A stretch of DNA of 64,000 bases from Paratinospora sagittata. Its lineage: Eukaryota > Streptophyta > Magnoliopsida > Ranunculales > Menispermaceae. Below the pieces are notes generated by a model that saw nothing but the letters and a program-made list of their open reading frames with translations, had not been told where the DNA came from and searched no databases. Below are positions 36,601 to 41,272 of this stretch, one piece after another (positions within the stretch are counted from its first letter, which is position 1; every line of letters begins with the position of its first letter). Location of the stretch: the NCBI GenBank assembly GCA_035771175.1, contig CM069604.1, positions 16,121,115 through 16,185,114 on the forward strand, in the 5' to 3' direction. The translations under genes were made by a program, and so were the position numbers.

Positions 36601-39600
36601 TGCCACCATGACCTCAAATTACTTTTAAAATCTCTGTGAGAGAGCCATGCATTTTCGAAGCGGAGTGGTGATGGACCCCAAGTCACCTTCGTTGTATCAA
36701 GCATGATTGGTTTGTGGTCCGAAGTTAGTCTAGTCAACACCTCATGCTTATGCCAAGGAAAAATATTTTCCACCCAACTGTGAACAAGAAGCGGTCAAGC
36801 CAACAACAAATGGTTAAGGCCCTCATATTTGACCAAGTGAAGGCCGCATTACAAATGGGGGGGGGGGGGGGGGGTCCAATTCCAGCTTTCCAATTTGTTG
36901 GTCGAATTCCTGCATACTTCTAGTGAGCCTTGGGCTATTAAGTTTCTCCTCCAAGTACTTGGGTGTATGAAAGTCTCCAGATAAGCACCAGTTCCTCCCA
37001 CAGATCACTAGAAAGCCTGCTAACGCGTCCCAAAATAACTGTCGAGACGCCGGTTATGTTGGCCCATATACCCTAGTTAGCCACCAATCTTCATTTGTCA
37101 CTCCCTTTATGCATACATATATCGAAAAAAGTCCCACCATACTATTAAGGACCTCCACTGATCTCGAGTCCCAGGCTATCAGAATACCACCTGACGACCC
37201 CAACGATGGAAATGTTGTCCGACCCTTAAATCTAGAGCCCCATACTTGTCCGAGCTGTCTTCTCCCAAAAATCTCTTTTTTAGTTTCTTGTAACACTATG
37301 ATATCCGGACAAGCTCTCCTTATTGCCCTTCTGATCAATCCCCCTTTCTGACCATGCCCAAGTCCTCTAATGTTCCAAGACATAATCTTCATGTATAAAC
37401 CTTGCTCTCCTTTTTGCTAGCTGAACCCTTCATGAGAAAGCTTCTATTTTCAGGTCCCTTAAAGTTTTTGATACCTTCTAGTACTTGTTCCTTTTGTACC
37501 TTGCATAGTTTGAGATCCATTCTGCGCGCATAATCAGAAAGGACTTCTTGCGTCTTCAATGATCCACTGCTGCCACTAGACTCACTTTTGGTTTCTTTTC
37601 CCCTATGAGTCCGCACCGCATTGTGCTGAGCAACAACGTCCACTGGCTTCATCTCACAATATATGTTCAATCTTCCTAAAGAAGTCAAAAAGCTATGATT
37701 AAGAGTGGCTGATGCCCAATTGCATATTCACAAGATTAGTGTCTAATAATGAGATCTTGGTGAATGTAATTCAGTATCAGAAATATCATAATGTAGTTAA
37801 ATCTGTCTATTAATTTACCAAGTATTGACTTTGTTTATATGCAGCGAGTCAGTTTGTGCTTGCATATATTGAGACATCTTTGGCTGTATCGCGAAATGTT
37901 GTTAAAAAAAATTACCGTATTAATCAGAGGAATGGACCACTGCCAATTAGTTGGATCTGTATTTGACAAGTCTACATCAGGTTATTGCATTTTAATTATT
38001 GCACGTCTTGTCAGCTTCTGGAGGAATACTTGGATCAAGTGTGGAGGTGGAATACAAATTATGAAGCCTGAGATATGCAAGTTTTGTTGATAGATTTACT
38101 GTTTTGGTCCTTCTCCTTGTTAACCACCAAGTTCAAAGTGTTAATGAAGCTGCAAAGCAATCAGTCTTGATTTGGTTCAACAGGACAAGCTCTACCACAT
38201 AAAGTTTGATCATCTTTCCATTAGATTAGAAGTTGTTTTCACTGTGATCTATGGCCGCTATGATTTTGCTGATCTGTGGTTGATGGAGGTTCTAACGCAG
38301 GGATGGATGCATGATGAGTCGTGCTTAAACACGCCTATTATTTCATGCTATTGTTATCCCACATTTTAGTTACTTTTAGGCCTACTTTAGCACTTTCTGT
38401 TAAAGTATTTAGATTCTTATTCAGTGTAGGATTCTTGTTTAAGTATATAAGGAAGGTCATGGCCATTTTGGGAGACAGGTCATTGATTTTGGGGAATTCT
38501 TTTTTGAAGGAAGTTGATCCTTAACATGTTTGATTATTTTTGTTTCTTTGCTTCTGCTACGAATTTACATGACGTTCCATGGGTTTGAGGAAGCTTTAGC
38601 ATTTCTCAAGATTGTTCACAAAGTGGTGGTGAAGGCTAGACTAGACATAAACTAGCTTGTGGGCAGTATTTTTTTTTTTGTTTCGTTTCTTCATCATGTG
38701 TTATTACTATTTTTTTTTTTTAATTTTTAGAAATTTAATAGTGTATTTTCGTCATAGAAAATAGTATTATTGTTAGTTTGCTTTATTTATTAGAAAAACA
38801 TGAGTTTGTAGGGCATAATTTGTTGTGCCAATGTTTTCTTATATAGTCTCTGAAATAGATATTCTGTAATACCTTGTATTTCACAAACAAACAAAAAAAA
38901 AAATTACTATTTGGGCAACGCCAGAACGTTCAGTGGTTACTAGGGATGCGAAATCAGACTCCTTAAGGGAGGTCTCGAGTTCGATTCCTAGGGAGGCCCT
39001 GCACTATTCATCAGTGAATAGTGGGGACAAATGATCCCGTGTACAAGAGACGTCCTTGTGTGGCGGTGGCTGTACCGGGATGGGACAATATTATGGATCC
39101 ATAATGGCTGGCGTTCGCCCCGAGGGGGTGCACCCACACCTGGGTAGGGGGCACGCTGTGCAACCCAGGGTGTGACATATTCAATATTGATTGATATCTC
39201 ATTTATTTATACATTAATATTCTATATATATATTCCACCAAAAAAATTTATATGGATGAGAATGTATTATGTCATTTCTTATTCTCCATCTCATTGTCCT
39301 CAGCTAACAATCTCAGGTTTGAAAGTTATCTCTCTCTCATTTTTGTTTCTTGTTCGGCACTCTCATTCACACTAGAGTCCTTGAAAGCAGAATTTTATCT
39401 TCAGAACTTTTAACTAGCATAACATCTTGTTTCTCTTTCTTGGTGGTTTGTATTTCAATTTGCGACCTTTTGGCTGGCAATTTTATGGGCATGTTCACTA
39501 GTCAAACCTGTCGCCGAAACTTCATTGTTAAACACCATTCTGATACAGTATTCTTTTGAATACTTTATGATCAGGTGTACAATGCGCTTGGTGTTAGCTA

Positions 39601-39856
39601 TGTCCGCAATGGGAAACTTGATAAGGGAATTGCACAGTTTGAGACTGCTGTGAAACTTCAACCTGGCTACGTTACAGCTTGGAACAACCTTGGTGATGCC
39701 TATGAGCAGAAGAAAGACCTTAAAGCTGCACTAAAGGCCTTTGAAGAAGTACTACTTTTTGATCCAAACAATACAATGGCTCGACCCAGGAGAGATGCAT
39801 TGAGAGATCGTGTGGAAATGTATAAGGGGGTTCCTCTGAAATCAAAAGAGAGGTAA
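3415..39856 (+). CDS. PYG7: Chloroplast TPR protein PYG7 (Ycf37 homologue), photosystem I assembly factor; four exons over 36.4 kb
   Basis: Predicted exons are 3415-about 3622, about 5455-5747, 13812-13958 and 39575-39856, giving a protein of about 310 residues, close to the usual PYG7 length of about 300. The N-terminus is rich in serine and arginine, as expected for a chloroplast transit peptide. Exon 2 encodes two hydrophobic segments, exon 3 and exon 4 encode three TPR-like helical repeats, and the protein ends in KSKER. PYG7 is known as a thylakoid TPR protein needed for photosystem I accumulation and works with Ycf3, Y3IP1 and PSA3. All joins from exon 2 onward keep the frame with GT-AG borders. 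The exon 1/exon 2 join is uncertain. The coding exons have no stops, so I infer an expressed host gene despite introns filled with transposons. Confidence 0.88.
4512..4531. repeat. (AT)n microsatellite
   Basis: About ten AT dinucleotides without interruption in intron 1 of PYG7. Such tracts usually vary in length between individuals. Confidence 0.9.
4783..4804. repeat. Poly(T) tract, 22 bases
   Basis: An uninterrupted T run in intron 1. It has no adjacent LINE or SINE body on either side, so I treat it as a simple repeat and not as the tail of a retroposon. Confidence 0.85.
5455..5747 (+). CDS. PYG7: PYG7 exon 2: two membrane segments
   Basis: The acceptor is a pyrimidine-rich tract ending ttgcag at 5449-5454, and the donor is gtaagc after 5747 (phase 0). 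The exon encodes about 98 residues. A first hydrophobic stretch ([15 protein letters not shown]) is followed by a short acidic loop with SSEEIRDN, and a second, very hydrophobic stretch ([19 protein letters not shown]) is followed by positively charged residues. This matches a thylakoid membrane anchor ahead of the TPR domain. The alternative acceptor at 5435 would add six residues at the front. Confidence 0.85.
7241..7827 (+). repeat. Gypsy A 5' LTR
   Basis: 587 bases from tgttgggccc to caccaaca. It contains a short (ctgac)n run near 7400-7418 and a TATA-like ctataaatgcac near 7531, with a near copy, ctctataaatatacc, near 7555. The primer-binding region starts immediately after it. Confidence 0.9.
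7828..7850 (+). other. Gypsy A primer-binding region
   Basis: The sequence tttgacgccgtctgtgggaa directly follows the 5' LTR. It resembles the gcgccgtctgtggg words found at this place in Tat-type elements, with one change in the core. I cannot assign the tRNA with certainty. Confidence 0.6.
8083..8832 (+). pseudogene. Gypsy A gag (capsid region)
   Basis: A 249-codon open stretch with the Tat-type gag signature: [18 protein letters not shown], then [40 protein letters not shown], and a closing [15 protein letters not shown]. It forms the retroelement capsid. The presumed beginning lies upstream, because the first codon of the open stretch is not an ATG. A TAG follows K249, and the downstream basic and zinc-knuckle region continues in other frames, so gag is truncated. 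Confidence 0.85.
9060..9340 (+). pseudogene. Gypsy A gag zinc-knuckle region
   Basis: The frame encodes [19 protein letters not shown] followed by [11 protein letters not shown], the single cysteine-histidine knuckle and spacer that follow capsid in Tat elements. The knuckle binds packaged RNA in functional relatives. A stop follows after 83 codons. Confidence 0.75.
9475..10235 (+). pseudogene. Gypsy A protease and linker
   Basis: The frame reads through [10 protein letters not shown] near 9538-9567, the aspartic protease active-site region. The usual glycine after D-x is replaced by glutamate, and a stop follows a few codons later. The second part (9615-10235) is open for 206 codons and contains [22 protein letters not shown], the protease C-terminal signature of Tat elements. 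Loss of the active-site glycine and the stop make it inactive. Confidence 0.75.
10236..10920 (+). pseudogene. Gypsy A reverse transcriptase (broken)
   Basis: Recognisable motifs are [20 protein letters not shown] (10382-10441), [20 protein letters not shown] near 10550-10609 and QRLVNRMF. The catalytic box near 10675-10690 reads stop-V-D-D, because the tyrosine codon has become TAG. A frameshift lies near 10470-10500. Downstream is [19 protein letters not shown], typical of the RT thumb region. The enzyme cannot be made from this copy. Confidence 0.85.
10921..11980 (+). pseudogene. Gypsy A RNase H and second (archaeal-type) RNase H
   Basis: The first RNase H is seen at 11008-11310, with [20 protein letters not shown], followed by [12 protein letters not shown] near 11451-11487. 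A second RNase H starts near 11527 with [10 protein letters not shown] and continues to [13 protein letters not shown] near 11650-11690. Dual RNase H domains are a known feature of the Tat lineage. Several in-frame stops interrupt both. Confidence 0.75.
12150..12541 (+). pseudogene. Gypsy A integrase, truncated at the 3' LTR
   Basis: The frame gives the integrase zinc-binding region ([16 protein letters not shown], then ARKCDNC) and the start of the catalytic core with [12 protein letters not shown], whose D is the first catalytic acid. It is cut off about 25 codons later by the 3' LTR. The second D and the E of the D,D-35-E triad are absent, as are the C-terminal half and any remaining 3' sequence. 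The junction gcctgaggggtaga|tgttggg retains a short purine-rich tract that could have served as the plus-strand primer. Confidence 0.8.
12542..13122 (+). repeat. Gypsy A 3' LTR
   Basis: 581 bases, tgttggg to ccaaca, aligned along its whole length with the 5' LTR. Differences include an extra copy of a gacatcagctcgacatacc-like segment near 12696-12714 and many single-base changes. Confidence 0.9.
13812..13958 (+). CDS. PYG7: PYG7 exon 3: first TPR repeat
   Basis: A 147-base, 49-codon, phase 0-0 exon with acceptor tttttag at 13805-13811 and donor gtttga after 13958. It encodes [17 protein letters not shown] followed by a TPR-like helix pair (residues [19 protein letters not shown]) and ends in DQDLAQ, which continues exactly into VYNALGVSY of exon 4. 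It is isolated by 8.1 kb of intron on the left and 25.6 kb on the right. A solo LTR starts only 37 bases after its last base. Confidence 0.92.
14218..14402. repeat. Tandem repeat, about 30-bp unit, about six copies
   Basis: Three near-identical units of 30 bases start with caacttacgg at 14321, 14351 and 14381 (core caacttacgggtgtgagaac). Three more diverged units precede them near 14222, 14256 and 14286. The array is inside the solo LTR 13996-15784. There are no unique spacers, so it is not CRISPR-like. Confidence 0.88.
15085..15575. repeat. Array of short imperfect palindromes (gggcgct ... agcgtcc)
   Basis: Words of the form gggcgct followed 10-20 bases later by agcgtcc recur at about 15088, 15132, 15183, 15247, 15301, 15452 and 15547. 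Each pair could fold as a short stem. Spacing varies from about 45 to 150 bases. The array is within the solo LTR and is much richer in CG dinucleotides than its surroundings. Corresponding stretches of the other family members hold different repeated words. Confidence 0.7.
15785..16557. other. Intron sequence without recognised features
   Basis: AT-rich sequence between the solo LTR and copia copy 1. I see no open frame, repeat or RNA gene. It ends in the atact target duplication of copia copy 1. Confidence 0.5.
16563..16851 (+). repeat. Copia 1 5' LTR
   Basis: 289 bases from tgttgag to tctaaca. The first 20 bases are an exact tandem pair (16563-16582 and 16583-16602). A block of tttatttcct-like words follows, and the TATA-like ctatatatat lies near 16728. 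The same structure is in the 3' LTR. Confidence 0.95.
16852..16863 (+). other. Copia 1 primer-binding site
   Basis: The sequence tggtatcagagc immediately follows the 5' LTR. It is the well-known complement of the plant initiator methionine tRNA 3' end, used to prime minus-strand synthesis. Confidence 0.92.
17043..17665. repeat. Copia 1 leader with two tandem-repeat arrays
   Basis: The leader between primer site and gag is pyrimidine-rich and repetitive. At about 17043-17280, units built from ctgttcatcgtcttcc and gatctgcaactgttttcgtc recur three or four times. At about 17465-17665, units built from cgcgatcactgttcactgtt and ccttcttctttcaat recur about five times. The leader of copia copy 2 lacks these arrays, so they expanded in the copia 1 lineage. 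The repetition opens long frames in two registers that are not genes. Confidence 0.8.
17763..18750 (+). pseudogene. Copia 1 gag (frameshifted)
   Basis: The first part (17763-18224) encodes the capsid-like region with [26 protein letters not shown] and [14 protein letters not shown] 16-base deletion after ctctggca (about 18186) relative to copia copy 2 shifts the frame. Gag resumes in the next frame at 18266, and the zinc knuckle [14 protein letters not shown] lies at 18509-18550. It is the C-x2-C-x4-H-x4-C pattern with the usual glycine before histidine replaced by arginine. A further shift lies near 18750. Confidence 0.9.
18751..19155 (+). pseudogene. Copia 1 protease and pre-integrase region
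   Basis: A 134-codon open stretch with the aspartic protease motif [11 protein letters not shown] at about 18825-18857, followed by the spacer with [15 protein letters not shown] and [12 protein letters not shown] typical of copia polyproteins. It ends at a TAG after YYL where copia copy 2 reads a glutamate codon, so the interruption is a point mutation. The pre-integrase domain continues beyond it. Confidence 0.88.
19279..20256 (+). pseudogene. Copia 1 integrase (325 codons, catalytic triad intact)
   Basis: The open stretch holds the tail of the pre-integrase zinc-binding region ([11 protein letters not shown]) and an integrase core with all three acidic residues in their motifs: [15 protein letters not shown] and NGVAERKNG. 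It continues through the conserved IFGCVSFVH and KCVFVGYSS to the linker before reverse transcriptase. It ends at a TAA where copy 2 has CAA, a single C-to-T change. Integrase joins element cDNA to host DNA. Among the broken domains of this copy, this is the best preserved. Confidence 0.92.
20257..22016 (+). pseudogene. Copia 1 reverse transcriptase and RNase H (broken)
   Basis: Reverse transcriptase starts in 20257-21033 with [25 protein letters not shown] and [14 protein letters not shown]. One T is missing near 21020 relative to copia copy 2, which shifts the frame. The enzyme continues at 21009-21593 with the catalytic YVDDIIMTG at about 21121 and [18 protein letters not shown] at 21591-21593 (copy 2 lacks it) separates the RNase H part (21594-22016) with [26 protein letters not shown] and DNKSA. 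A final shift near 21960 spoils the last 20 codons. Confidence 0.92.
22080..22088 (+). other. Copia 1 polypurine tract
   Basis: gagggggag directly precedes the 3' LTR. It is the expected primer for plus-strand synthesis. Confidence 0.9.
22089..22377 (+). repeat. Copia 1 3' LTR
   Basis: 289 bases, identical to the 5' LTR except at two positions. The last base is g where the 5' LTR ends in a, followed by the target duplication atact. Confidence 0.95.
22383..23745. other. Intron sequence without recognised features
   Basis: AT-rich host intron sequence with A and T runs (for example near 23037-23055). No coding frame, structured repeat or RNA gene is recognised on either strand. Confidence 0.5.
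23746..23806 (-). mobile_element. Truncated tRNA-type SINE fragment
   Basis: The stretch aaaaagggcggcccattgca and onward, with agctctcgtctatgtggggt and ctggggaagggc, matches from memory the 3' half of a SINE family common in eudicots, read on the minus strand. Only about 60 bases are present and the promoter boxes are missing. The A-rich start on the plus strand is not a poly(A) tail in the expected orientation, so the fragment is probably a relic broken on both sides. Confidence 0.55.
23807..24954. other. Intron sequence without recognised features
   Basis: Low-complexity T-rich tracts near 24157-24210 and 24290-24330, and otherwise AT-rich intron. Nothing else is recognised. Confidence 0.5.
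24955..25428 (+). mobile_element. hAT-type MITE, copy 1
   Basis: 474 bases with inverted termini cagtgtttttaaggc and gccttgaaaacactg. The flanks tgatgacc (24947-24954) and ggatgacc (25429-25436) match at seven of eight bases, as expected for a hAT target duplication. Sub-terminal words of the type cctaggcg recur at both ends. The middle contains taattaattaatta and no coding sequence. A second copy lies in opposite orientation at 35144-35715. Confidence 0.88.
25437..25726. other. Intron sequence without recognised features
   Basis: Host intron between the MITE and the next solo LTR. It ends in the gctag target duplication of that LTR. Confidence 0.45.
25987..26242 (+). repeat. Copia 2 5' LTR (256 bp)
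   Basis: tgttgtgg to atttaaca. It holds a single tttatttcctttaagg block. The primer-binding site follows directly. Confidence 0.93.
26243..26254 (+). other. Copia 2 primer-binding site
   Basis: tggtatcagagc, complementary to the initiator methionine tRNA, as in copia copy 1. Confidence 0.92.
26700..27690 (+). pseudogene. Copia 2 gag
   Basis: An open frame from the leader through 27455 carries the capsid signature ([43 protein letters not shown]), including the 16 bases that copy 1 has lost. A TAG at 27453-27455 replaces the CAG of copy 1. The same frame continues with the knuckle [14 protein letters not shown] near 27520-27562. The true initiator is unclear: a poly(A) stretch at 26706-26724 precedes the conserved start. 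Confidence 0.9.
27750..28190 (+). pseudogene. Copia 2 protease and pre-integrase region
   Basis: [11 protein letters not shown] is encoded near 27825-27858. One extra A near 27930, relative to copia copy 1, shifts the frame, so the spacer with [12 protein letters not shown] continues in another register. The end (DGLYYLETP) is open where copy 1 has a stop. Confidence 0.88.
28292..29270 (+). pseudogene. Copia 2 integrase (frameshifted)
   Basis: The first part (28292-28738) holds [11 protein letters not shown] and the three catalytic motifs [15 protein letters not shown] and NGVAERKNG. One extra C near 28728 shifts the frame right after the catalytic glutamate, and the remainder (28740-29261) is read in another register. 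The serine to phenylalanine change before the second D (RSDN to RFDN) is not known to abolish function. Confidence 0.9.
29258..31093 (+). pseudogene. Copia 2 reverse transcriptase and RNase H (422 open codons)
   Basis: The linker and start of reverse transcriptase (29258-29707) end at a TAA in GCKWV-stop, where copy 1 has a tyrosine codon. From 29825 to 31093 the frame is open for 422 codons through [23 protein letters not shown] near 30137, [14 protein letters not shown] and the whole RNase H with [19 protein letters not shown] and [12 protein letters not shown], to the proper C-terminus. Catalytic residues are present. Only the amino-terminal part of the polymerase is cut off. Confidence 0.93.
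31092..31100 (+). other. Copia 2 polypurine tract
   Basis: gagggggag just before the 3' LTR, identical to that of copia copy 1. Confidence 0.9.
31101..31489 (+). repeat. Copia 2 3' LTR (389 bp) with expanded internal repeat
   Basis: tgttatgg to atttaaca. Compared with the 5' LTR it has 133 extra bases at about 31132-31265, composed of repeated tttatttcctttaagg words and a second copy of a gatgataattctgtggga segment. LTRs are made equal at insertion, so the difference arose afterwards. Confidence 0.9.
33201..34545 (-). pseudogene. LINE C-terminal region with zinc-binding (zf-RVT-like) domain
   Basis: The segment 34545-33862 contains [34 protein letters not shown] and EKGGLGIGN, all typical of plant LINE ORF2 C-termini. 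A G-run at that WGG motif appears as the C-run at about 34303-34318 on the plus strand. The segment 33608-33201 contains [18 protein letters not shown], the zinc-binding motif. Several frameshifts separate the fragments. Confidence 0.85.
34560..36419 (-). pseudogene. LINE reverse transcriptase (split)
   Basis: The segment 36419-35916 contains [17 protein letters not shown] and [13 protein letters not shown], typical of the region before the polymerase. The segment 35115-34933 contains [15 protein letters not shown], and 34973-34674 contains [13 protein letters not shown] and [10 protein letters not shown]. The catalytic box usually reads F/Y-A-D-D, and here A is T. The hAT MITE interrupts between the two parts. 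Bases on either side of it rejoin to give the expected GRQILDAV reading. Confidence 0.88.
35144..35715 (-). mobile_element. hAT-type MITE, copy 2 (inside the LINE)
   Basis: 572 bases from cagtattttcaaggc to gccttgaaaacact. Target duplications ccgcatcc (35136-35143) and cctcatcc (35716-35723) match at seven of eight bases. Sub-terminal cctaggcg words and the internal taattaattaatta segment match copy 1 (24955-25428) in reverse orientation. It sits inside the LINE reverse transcriptase, so it is younger than the LINE. Confidence 0.9.
36780..37392 (-). pseudogene. LINE endonuclease
   Basis: Begins with [16 protein letters not shown], the standard start of plant LINE endonucleases, with the asparagine of the active site. 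The motif VLQETK has the catalytic glutamate, and [11 protein letters not shown] follows. A second fragment (37008-36823) has SGDFH, and a third begins SDHKPIMLD at about 36720, equivalent to the SDH motif that carries the catalytic histidine. Frame breaks and a long C/G run (36858-36876) separate the parts. Confidence 0.88.
37839..38320 (+). pseudogene. Ancient copia RNase H relic
   Basis: Frame 37839-38090 gives [12 protein letters not shown] and LVSFWRN, aligning with the DRRSTTGYC and LVTWRSKKQ region of the copia RNase H domains in this window. Frame 38172-38369 gives [21 protein letters not shown] and [15 protein letters not shown], aligning with the [16 protein letters not shown] and DVLTKGL region. 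Residue identity is low and the frame is broken, so it is far older than the other copia copies. The family is unknown and no LTR is recognised. Confidence 0.7.
38321..38916. other. Intron sequence without firm features
   Basis: AT-rich with T runs near 38670 and 38710. Some of it may be the decayed LTR of the copia relic on its left, as the position would suit, but I see no repeat partner. Confidence 0.35.
38917..39176 (+). mobile_element. tRNA-derived SINE with A and B boxes
   Basis: An A-box-like ttcagtggttac lies at 38929-38940 and a B-box-like gagttcgattcc at 38977-38988. Their spacing of about 48 bases matches a tRNA gene and the internal RNA polymerase III promoter of SINEs. The remaining 180 bases are GC-rich, unlike the surrounding intron, and end near gggtgtgaca. 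The downstream body gacaaatgatccc...gtacc...gggacaatattatg resembles the 182-bp insert at 56589-56770, which suggests a repeated family. The 3' tail and target duplication are not clear. Confidence 0.6.
39575..39856 (+). CDS. PYG7: PYG7 exon 4: TPR repeats 2 and 3 and C-terminus
   Basis: The acceptor is tgatcag at 39568-39574. The exon encodes 93 residues and a TAA stop. It contains two canonical TPR units with the expected small and aromatic residues: [20 protein letters not shown]...AVKLQP and [17 protein letters not shown]...LLFDP. It then ends in a basic tail with [11 protein letters not shown] and KSKER. Repeat spacing is the usual 34 residues. The last codon plus stop reads agg taa, so a splice donor is formally possible at agag|gtaata, but the protein ends where family members end. 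Confidence 0.92.
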   Translation: MYNALGVSYVRNGKLDKGIAQFETAVKLQPGYVTAWNNLGDAYEQKKDLKAALKAFEEVLLFDPNNTMARPRRDALRDRVEMYKGVPLKSKER

Positions 39857-40626
39857 TATTTCTTTTAGTTATAAGAAGTTCTAAAGTGCTGATGTTCTAA
39901 ATTTTGACGGGCTTTCCCCACCATTTTGAAATATGTAAAAAGAGGTAAGAGGAATTCAAGAGCTTGATAGCTATTGATGTCTTAAGTCTCTGCTCAAAAG
40001 TGGACATATCAGAAGCGTAATATTTTCCTCCCTACCAAGAGTACGTCTCTTTTAATTCTAATTTTATATATATTGACTTGCTCTGTCAGTTTAGAGAGTC
40101 AATTTCAATTTTTATTTAGGTTTTCAAAAGCGTTCCGTTCTTTAAATTTTTTATGTCAAGTCAGATAAGGATGGCCAAGTCTTAATTTTGGGTAATGTAA
40201 AGAAATATATGAACAACCTTAAAAACCAAAAAGAAATATATAAACCGTTTACGGCAGATCTACGTAATACCATAATGGTAAGCGGACGATCTATCAGAAT
40301 AGAAAACTATGTGATATTACCTACAAAGAAAATGTGAATATAGAAGACACTAAATGATGTTATACTTAAGATATTAGAAAGTGTCAGTAACTAGGCCAAG
40401 CAGATGTTGGAGACCAAATAAAATAAGTATTTACTGTTTCCACAGACCACGGACTACTTTTATTCTTATTCTTATTATATCAACCAAGTACGGATGTAGA
40501 TGGAGAGTCAACAATGTCGATTAAGCTATTAAATATATGTACTTTATTTGGTAGATATCCTAAGTTAAATGTATGGTTCATTGGTGTTTAGAATACTAGT
40601 AGATTTTGAAATATAAGTATATTTAA
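39857..40626 (+). other. PYG7 3' flank with 3' UTR
   Basis: AT-rich sequence after the stop codon. The 3' UTR probably lies in the first few hundred bases, but no polyadenylation site can be fixed. Nothing else is recognised before the solo LTR at 40627. Confidence 0.5.
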
Positions 40627-40986
40627 TGTTGAACCAACATATAAAAGTGGAGCCCAAGCAAGGCCCACACCAAGCCGAATGCGGAATGAAAGTCGAAAAA
40701 TAGCTCTTCCGTCACTTGGCCTGTCCAGATGGATGACATGGTAGTTTGTGTCAGGAACCGCACTTGTCGGAGCACACCACGTCAGCTTGGGACCATTTTT
40801 CACCCAGGGACTATAATGCCAGCTGTCCTCACAAGCTATAAATACGTCTACACTTTTTCTCCAAAAAAGTATGCAACTTTTGAGCTTTTGACCTCAACAT
40901 TAAGTCTAGTTTTGCTCACAGCTCTGACTTAGACAAAGAAGGGTCTTAGGTTAGTGCCACGTCGGTACTCCTAACACTAACTAATT

Positions 40987-41026
40987 TCTCTCTCTCTCTC
41001 TCTTGTTTTCTCTCTCTCTCTCAAGT
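40987..41026. repeat. (TC)n microsatellite, two tracts
   Basis: Two tctctctctctc tracts separated by tttgttt within the solo LTR. Confidence 0.85.
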
Positions 41027-41087
41027 TGGAAGGAAGGCTTTCCAATTCAGAGCTCGGCAGGTTAACTTTAGCTCCTCATCCCCTAAT

Positions 41088-41272
41088 CTCTACATTCTCT
41101 CAATCTTTGGTGTTGGTTGGTTAGGTCTTGTTGACACCCTAATCTCTACATTCTCTCAATCTTTTGGTGTTGGTTGGTCAATCTTTGGTGTTTGTTGGTT
41201 AGGTCTTGTTGACACCCTAATCTTTACATTCTCTCAATCTTTGGTGTTGGTTGGTTAGGTCTTGGGTCAACA
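41088..41272. repeat. Tandem repeat, about 57-bp unit, three copies
   Basis: Each unit starts ccctaatctctacattctct and continues caatctttggtgttggttgg to ttaggtcttg. The middle unit has an additional internal duplication of the caatctttggtgtt part. The array forms the 3' end of the solo LTR, so the LTR end has itself been duplicated. Confidence 0.85.

Larger units (their letters stand above)
32951..37690 (-). mobile_element. L1-type plant LINE, 5'-truncated, interrupted by a hAT MITE
   Basis: On the minus strand the order is an N-terminal fragment (37688-37389), an APE-type endonuclease (37392-about 36780), a linker, reverse transcriptase (about 36420-34560), and a C-terminal zinc-binding/RNase H-like region (33608-33201). 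A run of 11 T on the plus strand at 32951-32961 is the poly(A) tail. The frame is broken in many places. I did not find a target duplication. The 5' end near 37690 lacks a full first ORF. The MITE at 35144-35715 interrupts the reverse transcriptase. Confidence 0.9.
13959..39574 (+). other. PYG7 intron 3 (25.6 kb, about 80% transposon)
   Basis: The intron lies between phase-0 exons with GT at 13959 and AG at 39573-39574. Inside are two solo LTRs of one family, two copia elements of another, two hAT MITEs of a third in opposite orientation, one LINE, one copia relic and SINE-derived pieces. Summing the delimited elements gives about 20.7 kb. The unoccupied remainder is about 4.9 kb. No coding sequence of another host gene is visible on either strand. 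Confidence 0.85.
40627..41272 (+). mobile_element. Tat-like solo LTR
   Basis: 646 bases from tgttgaacc to gggtcaaca, with inverted ends. The flanks tttaa and tttta match at four of five bases. A TATA-like gctataaatacg lies near 40834. The segment gctctgacttagacaaagaagggtct resembles the corresponding part of the gypsy A LTR, so I place it in a related Tat-type family. No internal region is present. A (tc)n tract and a 57-bp tandem repeat lie at its 3' end. Confidence 0.68.

Noticed and set aside
38929..38988. A functional tRNA gene
   Set aside because: A and B boxes are present, but the anticodon and acceptor arms cannot be paired, and the sequence continues into a repeat body. It is better explained as a SINE.
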